Positions 10,665 through 19,173 of a DNA stretch of 64,000 nucleotides are shown here, in pieces (position 1 is the first letter of the stretch; each line of letters opens with the position of its first letter). The notes beneath the pieces were generated by a model that was given only the letters and a program-made list of their open reading frames with translations, had not been told where the DNA came from and searched no databases. A program made the position numbers and the translations under genes. The stretch comes from Nitrosophilus kaiyonis. Lineage in GTDB: Bacteria > Campylobacterota > Campylobacteria > Campylobacterales > Nitratiruptoraceae. Location of the stretch: contig NZ_AP025696.1 in the NCBI RefSeq assembly GCF_027943725.1, positions 721,501 to 785,500 of the forward strand, given 5' to 3'.

Positions 10665-10877
10665 TTACAGACGAGCTTCGTATCGTCTGAGCATATATAG
10701 TCGCTTGAGCATCTTTTTTCTTGCAGCGATTTTTTCCTTTTTTCGTCTTTCAGTTGGCTTTTCGTAAAATCTTCTAGCCCTTGCTTCAGTGACGATTAGG
10801 TTTCTATCAACCTGCTTTTTGAAAAGTCTATAAGCTTCCTCAAACGACTGATTTGGTTTAACGAGGATGCCAGGCAC
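10665..10877 (-). CDS. rpsU: 30S ribosomal protein S21 (copy 1)
   Basis: S21 is a small basic protein of the 30S platform near the anti-Shine-Dalgarno end of 16S rRNA. This 70-aa copy has the family features: a [15 protein letters not shown] segment, then [16 protein letters not shown], and an arginine-lysine-rich tail [12 protein letters not shown]. The start is GTG at 10875-10877, preceded by a strong GGGGGTGA ribosome site. A TATAAT-like box reads leftward at 10914-10919. A second S21 gene lies at 62325-62537; the two proteins differ mainly in the C-terminal half. Having two S21 genes is unusual for this group as far as I know. Confidence 0.95.
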   Translation of the reverse strand: MPGILVKPNQSFEEAYRLFKKQVDRNLIVTEARARRFYEKPTERRKKEKIAARKKMLKRLYMLRRYEARL

Positions 10878-11024
10878 CTGACATCACCCCCTTTCTTAAT
10901 TAAAATGACTGAAATTATAACATAAAAATAAACAAAACAAATCATTAATGGAAAAAAATTATTAATAAAAATTTAATATTTATATAGCTATAATTTCACT
11001 AAATAAAATATATAAGGAGGAAGT

Positions 11025-12050
11025 ATGAAAATATTTAAGAGTGCAGCAATTTTAACAATAGGTTTAGCTGTTAGTCTTAGTGCAAGTGATGCTTTAATAA
11101 AAAAGGCAAATGAAGCTGGATTGAAACCTATTCCAAAAGAGGTAAATAAGCTTATTAAACTTATTGATAATCCAAAAAATCCATTGACAAAAGAGAAGGT
11201 AGAGCTTGGTAGAAAGCTATATTTTGATCCAAGATTATCTAAAAGCGGACTTATTAGTTGTAATACTTGTCACAATTTATCCATTGGTGGAGATGACAAT
11301 GTGCCAGTGGCAACTGGACATAAATGGAGACACAATCCTCATCATTTAAACTCTCCAACTGTTTATAATGCTGTATTTAATCAAAAACAGTTTTGGGATG
11401 GAAGAAGCCCAGATTTAGAAGACCAAGCTACAGGTCCTATTCAAGCAGCACCTGAGATGGATATGCCAAAAGAAGTTGTTGTAAAAGTAGTAAAAAGCAT
11501 ACCAGAATATAAAGAAGCTTTTGAGAAAATTTTTCCAAATGAAGAGATAACAATTAAGACTATCGGAAAAGCAATTGGTGCATTTGAGAGAACTTTAGTT
11601 ACTCCAAGTAGATATGATGACTTTTTAAATGGAGATGAAAAGGCTCTTAGCAAAGCTGAAAAAGAAGGATTAAAAACTTTTATAGATGTTGGATGTGCAA
11701 GTTGCCATAATGGTGTTGGTCTTGGTGGAAGTATGCAGCCATTCCCTGTTGCAGGAAAATATAAATACGCTAATTTAGGTGATTTTAAAGGGGATAAAAA
11801 TGGTATGGTTAAGGTTCCAACTTTAAGAAATATTCTTGAAACTGCACCATATTTTCATAATGGCGCGACATACGATATTAAAGAGGCAATTGAAATAATG
11901 GCTGAAACTCAGCTTGGAAGAAAATTAAGCAAGAAAGAGATAGATTCTATTGCAACATTTTTCAAAGCACTTACTGGTAAAAAACCTGAAATTGAACTTC
12001 CAGTATTACCAGTTGAATCTTCAAATACTCCAAAACCAAATTTAGACTAA
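11025..12050 (+). CDS. Di-haem cytochrome c peroxidase
   Basis: Periplasmic enzyme reducing hydrogen peroxide to water with electrons from small cytochromes. 341 aa with a signal peptide (about 1-21). Two haem sites: CNTCH at 79-83 in the peroxidatic domain, following the family sequence LGRKLYFDPRLSKSG, and CASCH at 224-228 in the electron-transfer domain. The segment VPTLRNILETAPYFHNG is typical of the bacterial CCP/MauG family. Length matches the family. Start supported by AAGGAGG. A TATAAT box lies shortly upstream. The gene is monocistronic, ending in a GC hairpin. A role in microaerobic peroxide defence fits the ccoG gene nearby. Confidence 0.93.
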   Translation: MKIFKSAAILTIGLAVSLSASDALIKKANEAGLKPIPKEVNKLIKLIDNPKNPLTKEKVELGRKLYFDPRLSKSGLISCNTCHNLSIGGDDNVPVATGHKWRHNPHHLNSPTVYNAVFNQKQFWDGRSPDLEDQATGPIQAAPEMDMPKEVVVKVVKSIPEYKEAFEKIFPNEEITIKTIGKAIGAFERTLVTPSRYDDFLNGDEKALSKAEKEGLKTFIDVGCASCHNGVGLGGSMQPFPVAGKYKYANLGDFKGDKNGMVKVPTLRNILETAPYFHNGATYDIKEAIEIMAETQLGRKLSKKEIDSIATFFKALTGKKPEIELPVLPVESSNTPKPNLD

Positions 12051-12054
12051 ATTT

Positions 12055-12073
12055 AGGGGCTTTGCCCCTTTTA
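12055..12073 (+). terminator. Terminator after cytochrome c peroxidase
   Basis: AGGGGC (12055-12060), a TTT loop and GCCCCT (12064-12069), followed by a T run. A GC stem in AT-rich surroundings just after the stop codon. Confidence 0.7.
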
Positions 12074-12130
12074 CCTTCTTTTAATCTTTTATAAGAGAAA
12101 ATATAAAAAGCAAAAAATTTAAGGCTTTTT

Positions 12131-13150
12131 ATGGAATATCGATATATTGGTAAATCCGGGCTTCGTGTTACTTCTATGGCTCTTGGGACAATGACATTTG
12201 GCTCAACAACATCAAAAGATGAAGCTTTTAAAATACTCAATAAAGCATATGACTTTGGTATAAATTTTTATGATACAGCTGAGCTATATCCTGTACCTCC
12301 AGATAGCAGATATGCAGGAGTTACAGAAGAGATAGTAGGAGAGTGGTTAAAGACAAAACCAAGAGATAGTATTATACTTGCGACAAAAGTTGCTGGGGCT
12401 GCAAGTGGATGGTATGTACCACCAATTAGACATGGACTTACAGCAATTGATAGATTTCATATAAAAAGAGCGATAGAGGGAAGTTTAAAAAGATTAAAAA
12501 CTGATTATATTGATCTATATCAGATGCATTGGCCAGATGAGGTTGTTCCAATTGAGGAGAGCTTAAGAGCATTTGATGAATTAATAAAAGAGGGAAAAGT
12601 TAGATATATAGGTACATCAAATGACACTGCTTATGGACTTACCAAAGCTTTAATGATATCAAAGTATGAAAATTTAGCAAGATTTGAATCGATTCAAAAC
12701 AATTTTAGTGTGCTTAATCCTAGATTTTTTGATGAGCTTGAAAAGGTTTGCAAAAGAGAAAATGTATCGCTTCTTCCATACTCTCCAATTGCTGGAGGAA
12801 TTTTAAGCGGAAAATATAATCAAAAATATATTCCAGAAGACGCAAGATTTAGTGATTATATAAAACATCCAAACAGAAGAGTTAGAGTTCATGCAAAAAG
12901 ATTTTATAATGAAAAAACCTTATCCGCAACGGCTGAGTTTTTAGAGATTGCAAAAAAGTATGATATCCATCCTGTAACCTTAGCGGTAGCTTATTCAAAA
13001 CATTTTGATTTTGTTGCTTCTACGATAATTGGAGCAAGAAAAGCTGAGCAGTTAGATGATAGTTTGGCTGCAATGGATGTTAAACTAAATCGTGAAATTT
13101 TAAAAGATATAGCAAAACTCCAAGAAAAATATCTCTATCCAATGGGGTAA
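12131..13150 (+). CDS. Aldo/keto reductase
   Basis: NADPH-dependent reductase of aldehydes or ketones, 339 aa, cytoplasmic TIM barrel. Evidence: N-terminal YRYIGKSGLRVTSMALGTMTFG; FYDTAELY with the catalytic Asp-Tyr; catalytic Lys in ATKV; QMHWPD with the catalytic His; YIGTSN; and a C-terminal STIIGARKAEQLDDSL region that binds the nicotinamide cofactor phosphate. It belongs to the Tas/YajO-like branch, whose physiological substrates are poorly known. The next gene starts 3 bp later, so they are probably co-transcribed, although no functional link is apparent. Confidence 0.9.
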   Translation: MEYRYIGKSGLRVTSMALGTMTFGSTTSKDEAFKILNKAYDFGINFYDTAELYPVPPDSRYAGVTEEIVGEWLKTKPRDSIILATKVAGAASGWYVPPIRHGLTAIDRFHIKRAIEGSLKRLKTDYIDLYQMHWPDEVVPIEESLRAFDELIKEGKVRYIGTSNDTAYGLTKALMISKYENLARFESIQNNFSVLNPRFFDELEKVCKRENVSLLPYSPIAGGILSGKYNQKYIPEDARFSDYIKHPNRRVRVHAKRFYNEKTLSATAEFLEIAKKYDIHPVTLAVAYSKHFDFVASTIIGARKAEQLDDSLAAMDVKLNREILKDIAKLQEKYLYPMG

Positions 13151-13153
13151 ATT

Positions 13154-14203
13154 ATGAAAAAATTTATTTTATTTTTTATATCAGTGTTACTTTTTGCAGA
13201 TACAAAAATATTTATTTATCCAAAAAATGTTGCATTTATAAAACAAGATAAAAATATTGCATTAGAAGATGGTGTCGGATATATTGAGAATATTCCAAGA
13301 AATATAATTTTAGACTCAATCTATTTTGATAAAAATGTTAATTCATTCTATTTCAAAAATGGAAGATTGTATATTAAAACTGAAAAAAGCGATTTTTTGA
13401 AAACAAAAATATCTTATTTAACAAAAGGAATTAGCTATAAAATAAGCTATGTAGGAAAATTGGATAAAAAATTACAATTGATTGGATATTGCCAAATATC
13501 TAATAATAGTAAAATTTTTTATAATAATGCAGATATTAGCTTTATTGCAGGCGAATTCAATATAAACTTTAAGCTTCCAATTTATATCTATAAAAGAGCA
13601 AAAGCTTTAACATATGAAAATATGCCAAATAGAATAGAGGGATATTATAGATATGATTTTCCATTTAAAATAGATTTAGAGCCAAACTCAATAAGAATAA
13701 ATAAGTTTTTAAATAAAAAAGTAGATTATAAAAAGATATATAGCTTAGAAGTTTTTGATTCTTTATCAAGATTTGGTCAAAAAGTTTTTAAATTTGATCA
13801 AATTATATCATTTAATACACCTTTATCTTTACCTGCAGGCGTAATAAGATTTTATAAAGATACTTTTTTGGGAGAAAATTTTATAAAAAATAGTCCAAAA
13901 AATAGTTATTTGAATTTAAAAATAGGAAAAGATTTTGATATAAGTTTAAAAAGAGTACAAAAGGAATATAATAAAACAAAAAAATTTGTTTATACTAAGA
14001 TTAAATTTATCATAAAAAATCCAAAAGACAAAGATATTAATCTACAAATAAAAGATTTTTTTCCAAATTCTAATGCAAAAATAAGAGCCGATATTAAATA
14101 TAAAAAACTAGATGCAAATACAATAATATATAATGTAAAAGTTCCTAAAAAATCAAAAATAGAATTTACTGCTTCATATAAAGTACTTCAACAAAACATT
14201 TGA
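13154..14203 (+). CDS. Exported DUF4139-like protein
   Basis: A 349-aa protein with a signal peptide (about 1-17). The middle and C-terminal parts follow the pattern of DUF4139 (mucoidy-inhibitor-like) proteins: a segment like SYLTKGISYKISYVGKLD (compare the family's YLxxxxxWxxxY), a following N-N-x-x-x-x-x-x-A-x-I-x-x-x-A-G-E motif, and a late KFIIKNPKDKDINLQIKDFFP strand pair. Family function is unknown; members are envelope-associated. It is shorter than typical members, which carry an N-terminal coiled coil, and no coiled coil is evident here. It lies 3 bp after the aldo/keto reductase gene. Confidence 0.6.
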   Translation: MKKFILFFISVLLFADTKIFIYPKNVAFIKQDKNIALEDGVGYIENIPRNIILDSIYFDKNVNSFYFKNGRLYIKTEKSDFLKTKISYLTKGISYKISYVGKLDKKLQLIGYCQISNNSKIFYNNADISFIAGEFNINFKLPIYIYKRAKALTYENMPNRIEGYYRYDFPFKIDLEPNSIRINKFLNKKVDYKKIYSLEVFDSLSRFGQKVFKFDQIISFNTPLSLPAGVIRFYKDTFLGENFIKNSPKNSYLNLKIGKDFDISLKRVQKEYNKTKKFVYTKIKFIIKNPKDKDINLQIKDFFPNSNAKIRADIKYKKLDANTIIYNVKVPKKSKIEFTASYKVLQQNI

Positions 14204-14236
14204 CGATAAAATTCAAAAATATATTGACTTTTATCG
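14204..14236 (+). terminator. Inverted repeat after the DUF4139-like gene
   Basis: CGATAAAA (14204-14211) and TTTTATCG (14229-14236) form 8-bp arms around a 17-base loop directly after the stop codon, with a T run nearby. Probably a weak terminator. Confidence 0.4.
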
Positions 14237-14260
14237 CCACTTTTTTGTATACTTCTGTAA

Positions 14261-14279
14261 TAATTATGTGACATAATTA
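14261..14279. promoter_or_regulatory. 19-bp palindrome upstream of the recombinase-like gene
   Basis: TAATTATGTGACATAATTA is an 8-bp inverted repeat around a 3-base centre, ending 31 bp before the ATG of the recombinase-like gene. It is a candidate operator, perhaps for self-regulation or a Crp/Fnr-type regulator. Which protein binds it is unknown. Confidence 0.4.
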
Positions 14280-14310
14280 AAATTATTATAAATTATTATA
14301 AAGAAGTTAT

Positions 14311-14964
14311 ATGGTGTATGCATATTTAAGAGCTCAAAATATTAGATATTCAATTGCTTCTCAAGAAAAAAGTATAGAAGATTTTGCCGCAAAAAAGGGA
14401 TATAGTATTGAAGAAAAAGAGGTTGAAATCTCTTCATATAATAAACCTCTTGAAGAGAGAGATGATTTTAGAGCTTTTTTGCATTCATTAAATAGTGGTG
14501 ATAAACTTTTTATTTATGACTTTTCTATTTTTAGTAATCGAGTAGGTGAAATTGTAAAAATATTAAATTGCCTTTTTAAAAGAGGAATTGATATCTATAT
14601 TAGTAAATATTCTATAAAAATAAATGAAAATACACCTGCAAAAGTTGTAGTTTCTCTTTTAAATGAATTAAGAGAAAGTTTTAAAGAGTATAAAAAGAAA
14701 GGTTTAGGAAGACCAAAAGGAAGTATTTCAAAATCAAAATATGATGTTTATAGAAATAAAATTTTGCAACTGCTAAAGGAGGGTAAAAGTGTAAATGAGA
14801 TATCAAAGCTTTTAAATGTTAGTAGAACTTCACTTAGAGATTATATAATTTCAAGAAATCTAAAAGAGCTTGCTGCTACAGAGGGGAATATTGATAGTGT
14901 GGGAGAAATATTTATTATCCCAACTTCAGAATGTAAAATAGAAAAAAATTCAAAAAAAGGATAA
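14311..14964 (+). CDS. Serine-recombinase-like protein with lost catalytic residues, likely regulator
   Basis: 217 aa. The N-terminal 130 residues follow the resolvase/invertase fold: YAYLRAQN replaces YxRVST, later GDKLFIYDFSIFSN replaces GDxLxVxxLDRLxR. The nucleophilic serine is replaced (RAQ instead of RVS) and the arginines of the DRLxR motif are missing, so DNA cleavage is unlikely. The C-terminal part keeps GLGRPKGS, as in resolvases, and a helix-turn-helix (GKSVNEISKLLNVSRTSLRDYI, split here as GKSVNEISKLL and NVSRTSLRDYI), so DNA binding is probably kept. It ends 3 bp before ccoG and is probably co-transcribed. Inference: a transcription factor derived from a recombinase, possibly controlling respiratory genes. 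Confidence 0.75.
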   Translation: MVYAYLRAQNIRYSIASQEKSIEDFAAKKGYSIEEKEVEISSYNKPLEERDDFRAFLHSLNSGDKLFIYDFSIFSNRVGEIVKILNCLFKRGIDIYISKYSIKINENTPAKVVVSLLNELRESFKEYKKKGLGRPKGSISKSKYDVYRNKILQLLKEGKSVNEISKLLNVSRTSLRDYIISRNLKELAATEGNIDSVGEIFIIPTSECKIEKNSKKG

Positions 14965-14967
14965 ATA

Positions 14968-16413
14968 ATGGCAACTGCGACTGCAACTGCTGCGCCTAAA
15001 AAAAATAGGGCAAAAGAGTATCTTAAAAACTGGATACCATATAGGTATAAACGTTATGTTTTTTTTGCAATAGTTACTATTGTGGCTTTGGTTCTTCCAT
15101 GGATAAAGATAAATGGAAATCACTTTTTCTTATTAAATTTTGACCATAAACAGCTTCATCTTTTCTTTGTTAGATTTGATATGCAAGAGCTATATTTAAT
15201 GCCATTCTTGCTTTGGATTTTGTTTTTTGGGATATTTTTTATTACTACTCTTGGTGGACGTGTTTGGTGTGGATGGAGTTGTCCGCAAACAATTTTTAGA
15301 GTAATTTATAGAGATCTATTTGAAACAAAACTTTTACACTTAAGAAAAAGAATATCAAATAAACAGATTGAACCAGATATGAGCAAGCCTGAAAATAAGG
15401 CTAAAAAAGTAATTGCAATTTTACTTTGGTCTGTTTTAGCATTTGTTGCTGCAGCTGATTTTATCTGGTATTTTGTTCCACCTGAAGACTTTTTTGCATA
15501 TATTCAAAATCCTGGCGAACACACAATATTAATGGGATTTTGGATTGGTATAGCTCTATTTTTAATAGCCGATATTGTTTTTATTAAAGAGAATTTTTGT
15601 ATATATATCTGTCCATATGCAAGAGTTCAGTCAGTTTTATATGATGAAGATACTTTTCAAACAGTATATGATTATAAAAGAGGCGGTAAGATCTATGATG
15701 AGCATGGCCATTTAATAGTACATAATAAAAAAGAGTTAAAAGAGCAAAATGAAAATGCTGAATGTACCCTTTGTGAATCCTGTGTTAAGGTTTGTCCAAC
15801 CCATATAGATATACGAAAAGGTATGCAGCTTGAGTGTATTAACTGTCTTGAATGTGCTGATGCTTGTACAAAAGTTATGGGAGCTTTGGGAAAAGAGTCT
15901 TTAGTTAGATGGACAAGTTATCATGCGTTGGAGAGTGGTGAAAAAACAAGGGTATTTAGATTTAGAATAATTGCATATATTGTAATGCTAACAATTGCAT
16001 TTGTAGCGCTTTTTTATATGGGAAGCAAAAAAGAGCATATGCTACTTAATATAAATAGAACAAGTCAGCTATATAAAATTGAGCCAAATGGTGTTGTTAA
16101 AAACTCTTATATATTCTTATTTCAAAATACAGAAAATGAAAAACATAAATACTATTTTGAAATTGTTGATAATAAAGATATAAAAATTGCAAGACCTAAA
16201 AAGCCATTTGATGTAATTCCAGGTAAAAAAGTTAAAAAAGTTGTAATTTTATATACAGATAAGGTGTTAGTAAAAGATACACATAAAGATACGCCAATTC
16301 CTATAACAATTAAAGCATATGCAGTTGATGATCCTAAAAAGATTGTTGTTACAAGAAAAACTATATTTGTTTATCCAAGATGGGATATTTATCAAAAAAA
16401 GATTAAAAAATAG
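14968..16413 (+). CDS. ccoG: Cytochrome c oxidase accessory protein CcoG
   Basis: Membrane iron-sulfur protein used in maturation of cbb3-type oxidase, thought to reduce copper for the CuB site. 481 aa, about five transmembrane helices. Polyferredoxin-type signatures: WCGWSCPQT and FCIYICPYARVQS in the membrane domain, then a 2x[4Fe-4S] domain with C266xxC269xxC272xxxC276P and C290xxC293xxC296xxxC300. The C-terminal periplasmic Ig-like FixG domain covers about 370-481. Length is normal. It implies that a cbb3 oxidase is encoded elsewhere in the genome. The dead-recombinase gene lies 3 bp upstream; a hairpin follows. Confidence 0.95.
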   Translation: MATATATAAPKKNRAKEYLKNWIPYRYKRYVFFAIVTIVALVLPWIKINGNHFFLLNFDHKQLHLFFVRFDMQELYLMPFLLWILFFGIFFITTLGGRVWCGWSCPQTIFRVIYRDLFETKLLHLRKRISNKQIEPDMSKPENKAKKVIAILLWSVLAFVAAADFIWYFVPPEDFFAYIQNPGEHTILMGFWIGIALFLIADIVFIKENFCIYICPYARVQSVLYDEDTFQTVYDYKRGGKIYDEHGHLIVHNKKELKEQNENAECTLCESCVKVCPTHIDIRKGMQLECINCLECADACTKVMGALGKESLVRWTSYHALESGEKTRVFRFRIIAYIVMLTIAFVALFYMGSKKEHMLLNINRTSQLYKIEPNGVVKNSYIFLFQNTENEKHKYYFEIVDNKDIKIARPKKPFDVIPGKKVKKVVILYTDKVLVKDTHKDTPIPITIKAYAVDDPKKIVVTRKTIFVYPRWDIYQKKIKK

Positions 16414-16416
16414 GCT

Positions 16417-16437
16417 AAAAGGCTTTTGCCTTTTGCC
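16417..16437 (+). terminator. Hairpin after ccoG
   Basis: AAAAGGC (16417-16423), TTTT, then GCCTTTT (16428-16434). It lies between the ccoG stop and the ribosome site of the next gene, so read-through may still occur. Confidence 0.6.
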
Positions 16438-16452
16438 ATAAAAGGGGGAGTA

Positions 16453-16812
16453 ATGCTTATAGCAATACCAGTTAAATTTAATAAAGAAAACCCTCCAATA
16501 TCTCCGCTTTTTGGCCATGCTAAATATTTTGCTTTTATAAAAGATAATGAAATTAAAATAGAAGAGAATCCATATGATGGTGGAGTGCAAGTAGTAAATT
16601 GGCTTTTGGAAAAGGAAGTTGATGTAATTATCACTCAACATATCGGCTTAAAGCCTTTTGTACTACTTCATAATGAGGGAGTTAAATGCTATTTCGGCGG
16701 AGATGGAAGGATTTTATTAAAAGATGCAATAGAAAATTTTAAAAAAGGAAATTTAGAAGAGATAAATGAAGAAAATATTGAAAAATTTGCAAGACATCAG
16801 CATAGGCATTAA
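16453..16812 (+). CDS. NifX/NafY-like iron-molybdenum cofactor binding domain protein
   Basis: 119 aa from the ATG at 16453, chosen over an ATG 27 bp upstream because AGGGGGAG lies just before it. It matches the dinitrogenase iron-molybdenum cofactor fold (PF02579 type): IAIPVKF at the N-terminus, SPLFGHAKYFAFI, a central WLLEKEVDVIITQHIG, then LHNEGVKCYFGGDGRIL and a histidine-rich tail HQHRH. Such small proteins bind metal clusters; many occur outside nitrogen fixation with unknown roles. There are no nif structural genes here. It lies between ccoG and a small membrane protein. Confidence 0.75.
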   Translation: MLIAIPVKFNKENPPISPLFGHAKYFAFIKDNEIKIEENPYDGGVQVVNWLLEKEVDVIITQHIGLKPFVLLHNEGVKCYFGGDGRILLKDAIENFKKGNLEEINEENIEKFARHQHRH

Positions 16813-16820
16813 GGGGAAAA

Positions 16821-17036
16821 ATGAGAGAAGGGTTTGATGAGTTTGGTGAACCAACATTAAGAGAAATGGATGATTATAAAGGTACTCATTCCGAAGAGAA
16901 AAGAAAAATTATTAAATGGGTAATCATAAGCGGCATTATCGTGGGTGCACTTTTTGCTCTTGCTAGATGGTATTTTTGGGATAAGGGTGAACCAGATTTA
17001 AATAAAAATGACAAAATTATTATAAAGCACTATTAA
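16821..17036 (+). CDS. Small single-pass membrane protein
   Basis: 71 aa with a charged N-terminal half, one transmembrane helix (about 32-51, IIKWVIISGIIVGALFALA) and a short C-terminal tail. It starts 8 bp after the NifX-like gene with an AAGGGGAAAA ribosome site, so they probably share a transcript. No family recognised. Confidence 0.65.
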   Translation: MREGFDEFGEPTLREMDDYKGTHSEEKRKIIKWVIISGIIVGALFALARWYFWDKGEPDLNKNDKIIIKHY

Positions 17037-17106
17037 ATTTAAAAAATGAATTTATAATATTTTATAATTATGATAATATTTCCTAATAAAAATTAAAGGA
17101 ATTGTT

Positions 17107-18276
17107 ATGAAAAAAGTATTGGTTTTAGGTGGAGGATTTGCGGGAGTTGAAGCTGCTATCTTTTTAAGAAAAGAGGGTTTTGAAGTTGATCTTGTTTCGC
17201 CAAGACCATATATGTATATATATCCAACTTCTATTTGGGTTCCTGTATATGATGCTGAATTTGCAGATGTATGTATTCCAATGGAAGATTTATCAAAAGT
17301 TCATGGATTTAATTGGATAAAAGATGAAGTAGTAAAAATAGAGGCAAAAAATAAAAAAGCAATCTGTAAAAATGGTGAATATAGTGGTGATTATTTAGTT
17401 ATTGCTATTGGAGCTGGAAAAGTCAAAGTTGAGGGAAGCGAAAATTATCTCTCAATATGTGGTGATCCTGAAGATGCAATAAAAATGAGAGATAAAATAG
17501 ATGAGCTTGTTACTGAAAAAAGAGGCGGAAAAATTGCAATGGGATTTGGTGGAAATCCAAAAGATAGCTCAGCAGTTAGAGGTGGGCCTGCTTTTGAAAT
17601 GATGTTTAATGTTCATAACTATTTAAAGAAAAAAGGACTTCGAGATAGATTTGAGTTAACCTTTTTTGCAACAATGGCAGAGCCTGGAAAAAGACTTGGT
17701 CCACAAGCACTTAAAATGATGGATATATTTTTCAATAAATTAAATATAAAAAAACATTTTGGAAAAAAGATAAAAAGATTTGAAAAAGATAGAATAGTTT
17801 TTGAAGATGATTCTATTTTAGAGAGTGATTTTACTATGTTTATTCCTGCAAATGCGGGACATCCTGTATTTAAAGAGAGTGATCTTCCTTTAAGTGAAGC
17901 TGGATTTGTTTTGGTTGATGAGTATTGTGAAGTAAAAGATATTCCTGGTGTTTATGCAGTAGGTGATAGTGCATATATCGAAGGTCCACAATGGAGAGCA
18001 AAACAGGGCCATATTGCTGAAGTTATGGCAAGAAATACAGCAAATAATATTGCAGTATCAAGTGGTGTTAAAGTTGGTAAATTGGAAAGTTATATAGAAC
18101 ATCTAAATATTATCTGTGTTATGGATAGCGGTGATGGAGCAGCATTTGTTTATAGAGATGATAAACGAGGAATCATGCTTCCTATGCCATTAGTTGGTCA
18201 TTGGCTTAAAAAGGGATGGGGATGGTATTGTAAAAATTCAAAACTAAATAAAATACCAAGGCTTCCAGGTTTATAA
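17107..18276 (+). CDS. FAD-dependent oxidoreductase of the SQR/NDH-2 superfamily
   Basis: 389 aa. N-terminal Rossmann dinucleotide fold VLVLGGGFAGVEAA, second nucleotide loop around FGGNPKDSSAVRGG, and the FAD-binding C-terminal signature DIPGVYAVGDSA. Overall it matches the sulfide:quinone reductase/flavocytochrome c/NDH-2 superfamily. I do not see the paired redox cysteines of true SQR (only single Cys near 57, 119 and others in non-family positions), so sulfide oxidation is not assured. It may be a quinone or NAD(P)H oxidoreductase. The next gene is a rhodanese, which supports a role in sulfane-sulfur metabolism. Confidence 0.75.
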   Translation: MKKVLVLGGGFAGVEAAIFLRKEGFEVDLVSPRPYMYIYPTSIWVPVYDAEFADVCIPMEDLSKVHGFNWIKDEVVKIEAKNKKAICKNGEYSGDYLVIAIGAGKVKVEGSENYLSICGDPEDAIKMRDKIDELVTEKRGGKIAMGFGGNPKDSSAVRGGPAFEMMFNVHNYLKKKGLRDRFELTFFATMAEPGKRLGPQALKMMDIFFNKLNIKKHFGKKIKRFEKDRIVFEDDSILESDFTMFIPANAGHPVFKESDLPLSEAGFVLVDEYCEVKDIPGVYAVGDSAYIEGPQWRAKQGHIAEVMARNTANNIAVSSGVKVGKLESYIEHLNIICVMDSGDGAAFVYRDDKRGIMLPMPLVGHWLKKGWGWYCKNSKLNKIPRLPGL

Positions 18277-18350
18277 GCAACAAAAGTAGCAGAAAATTTA
18301 AGTTTATTGATATATAATTATAAATGAAATAAAAATATTAGGAGGCCATA

Positions 18351-18767
18351 ATGGGAAAATTAACAGAATTTGAACAAACAGTAGCTCAAAGAATCAAAGA
18401 GCAAATAGAGTTAAATAAACAAAAAGATGAACTTGGAAATGTTGATCTACAAAAAGCAATGGAGCTTGTTAAAGAAGCAGGAGCAATTTTGCTTGATGTT
18501 AGACCACCTGCAAAAGTAACTGGAGAAAATGCGGAAGAAGCTGATATTCCAGATGCATATTATACTCCATATAATGAATTTACAGAGTATCTTGATATAT
18601 TGCCAGAAGATAAAACAACCGTTATTGTAACTGCTTGTTTAAAAGGTCTATTTGCAAGCAGAGTAAAAGCATATTTAGAAGTTTTAGGCTATGAAAATGT
18701 TTTTGTATTTACTGGAAATATAGAAGATTGGATAGCTTCACACAAAGCTCATAAAGGTGAGATATAA
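18351..18767 (+). CDS. Rhodanese-domain sulfurtransferase
   Basis: 138 aa, one rhodanese domain with no signal peptide: cytoplasmic sulfur transfer via a persulfide on the active cysteine in TACLKGLFASRV (about residue 96). The opening ILLDVRPPAKVTGENAEEADIPDA is the CH2A-like region; the C-terminal LEVLGYENVFVFTGNIEDW is typical. Strong AGGAGG ribosome site. It lies 74 bp downstream of the SQR-family gene, suggesting it receives sulfur from flavoprotein-generated persulfide. Confidence 0.88.
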   Translation: MGKLTEFEQTVAQRIKEQIELNKQKDELGNVDLQKAMELVKEAGAILLDVRPPAKVTGENAEEADIPDAYYTPYNEFTEYLDILPEDKTTVIVTACLKGLFASRVKAYLEVLGYENVFVFTGNIEDWIASHKAHKGEI

Positions 18768-19173
18768 AATTTTAGGGCTGCTTTTTGCAGCTCTATCTAT
18801 TTTAGGATGTGAAAAAAAGATATACACAAAAATATACGATAAAAATTTAGCAAAAGAGAAAATTAACTGCTTAAAAATATCTTCAGACAATATTCTTATT
18901 GAATATATTGTTAGAAAAAATCCTTTTATAAAGAAATTATCAAAAAAAGAGTGCCCATATAGTTTAAAAATCTCCTCAAATTATGTAACCTACTGCAAAT
19001 CTCCTGCAGCAAAGTCTCTAGCTAGTGATTTTGATGGATATGTAAGATTTGAGATATATAAAGATAAAAAACTTTTTTATCGCTCTCAAAGAGATTTTAA
19101 AGGAAAATTTGATAAAAGTGTTGCAGATAGTTTGATAGATAAAATGAAAAGGGATTTAAATTTTGGATATTAA
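18757..19173 (+). CDS. Putative lipoprotein
   Basis: 138 aa from a GTG start that overlaps the rhodanese gene by 11 bp. The signal peptide ends in LSILGC, a lipobox with the lipidated Cys near residue 18. The mature part is basic with four more cysteines (about 38, 65, 80 and others) and no family I recognise. The overlap on both sides (next gene overlaps by 11 bp) suggests translational coupling. Confidence 0.6.
   Translation: MRYKILGLLFAALSILGCEKKIYTKIYDKNLAKEKINCLKISSDNILIEYIVRKNPFIKKLSKKECPYSLKISSNYVTYCKSPAAKSLASDFDGYVRFEIYKDKKLFYRSQRDFKGKFDKSVADSLIDKMKRDLNFGY

Noticed and set aside
17107-18276. Naming this gene sqr
   Set aside because: The cysteine pair of SQR is not seen in the expected positions, so only superfamily level is given.
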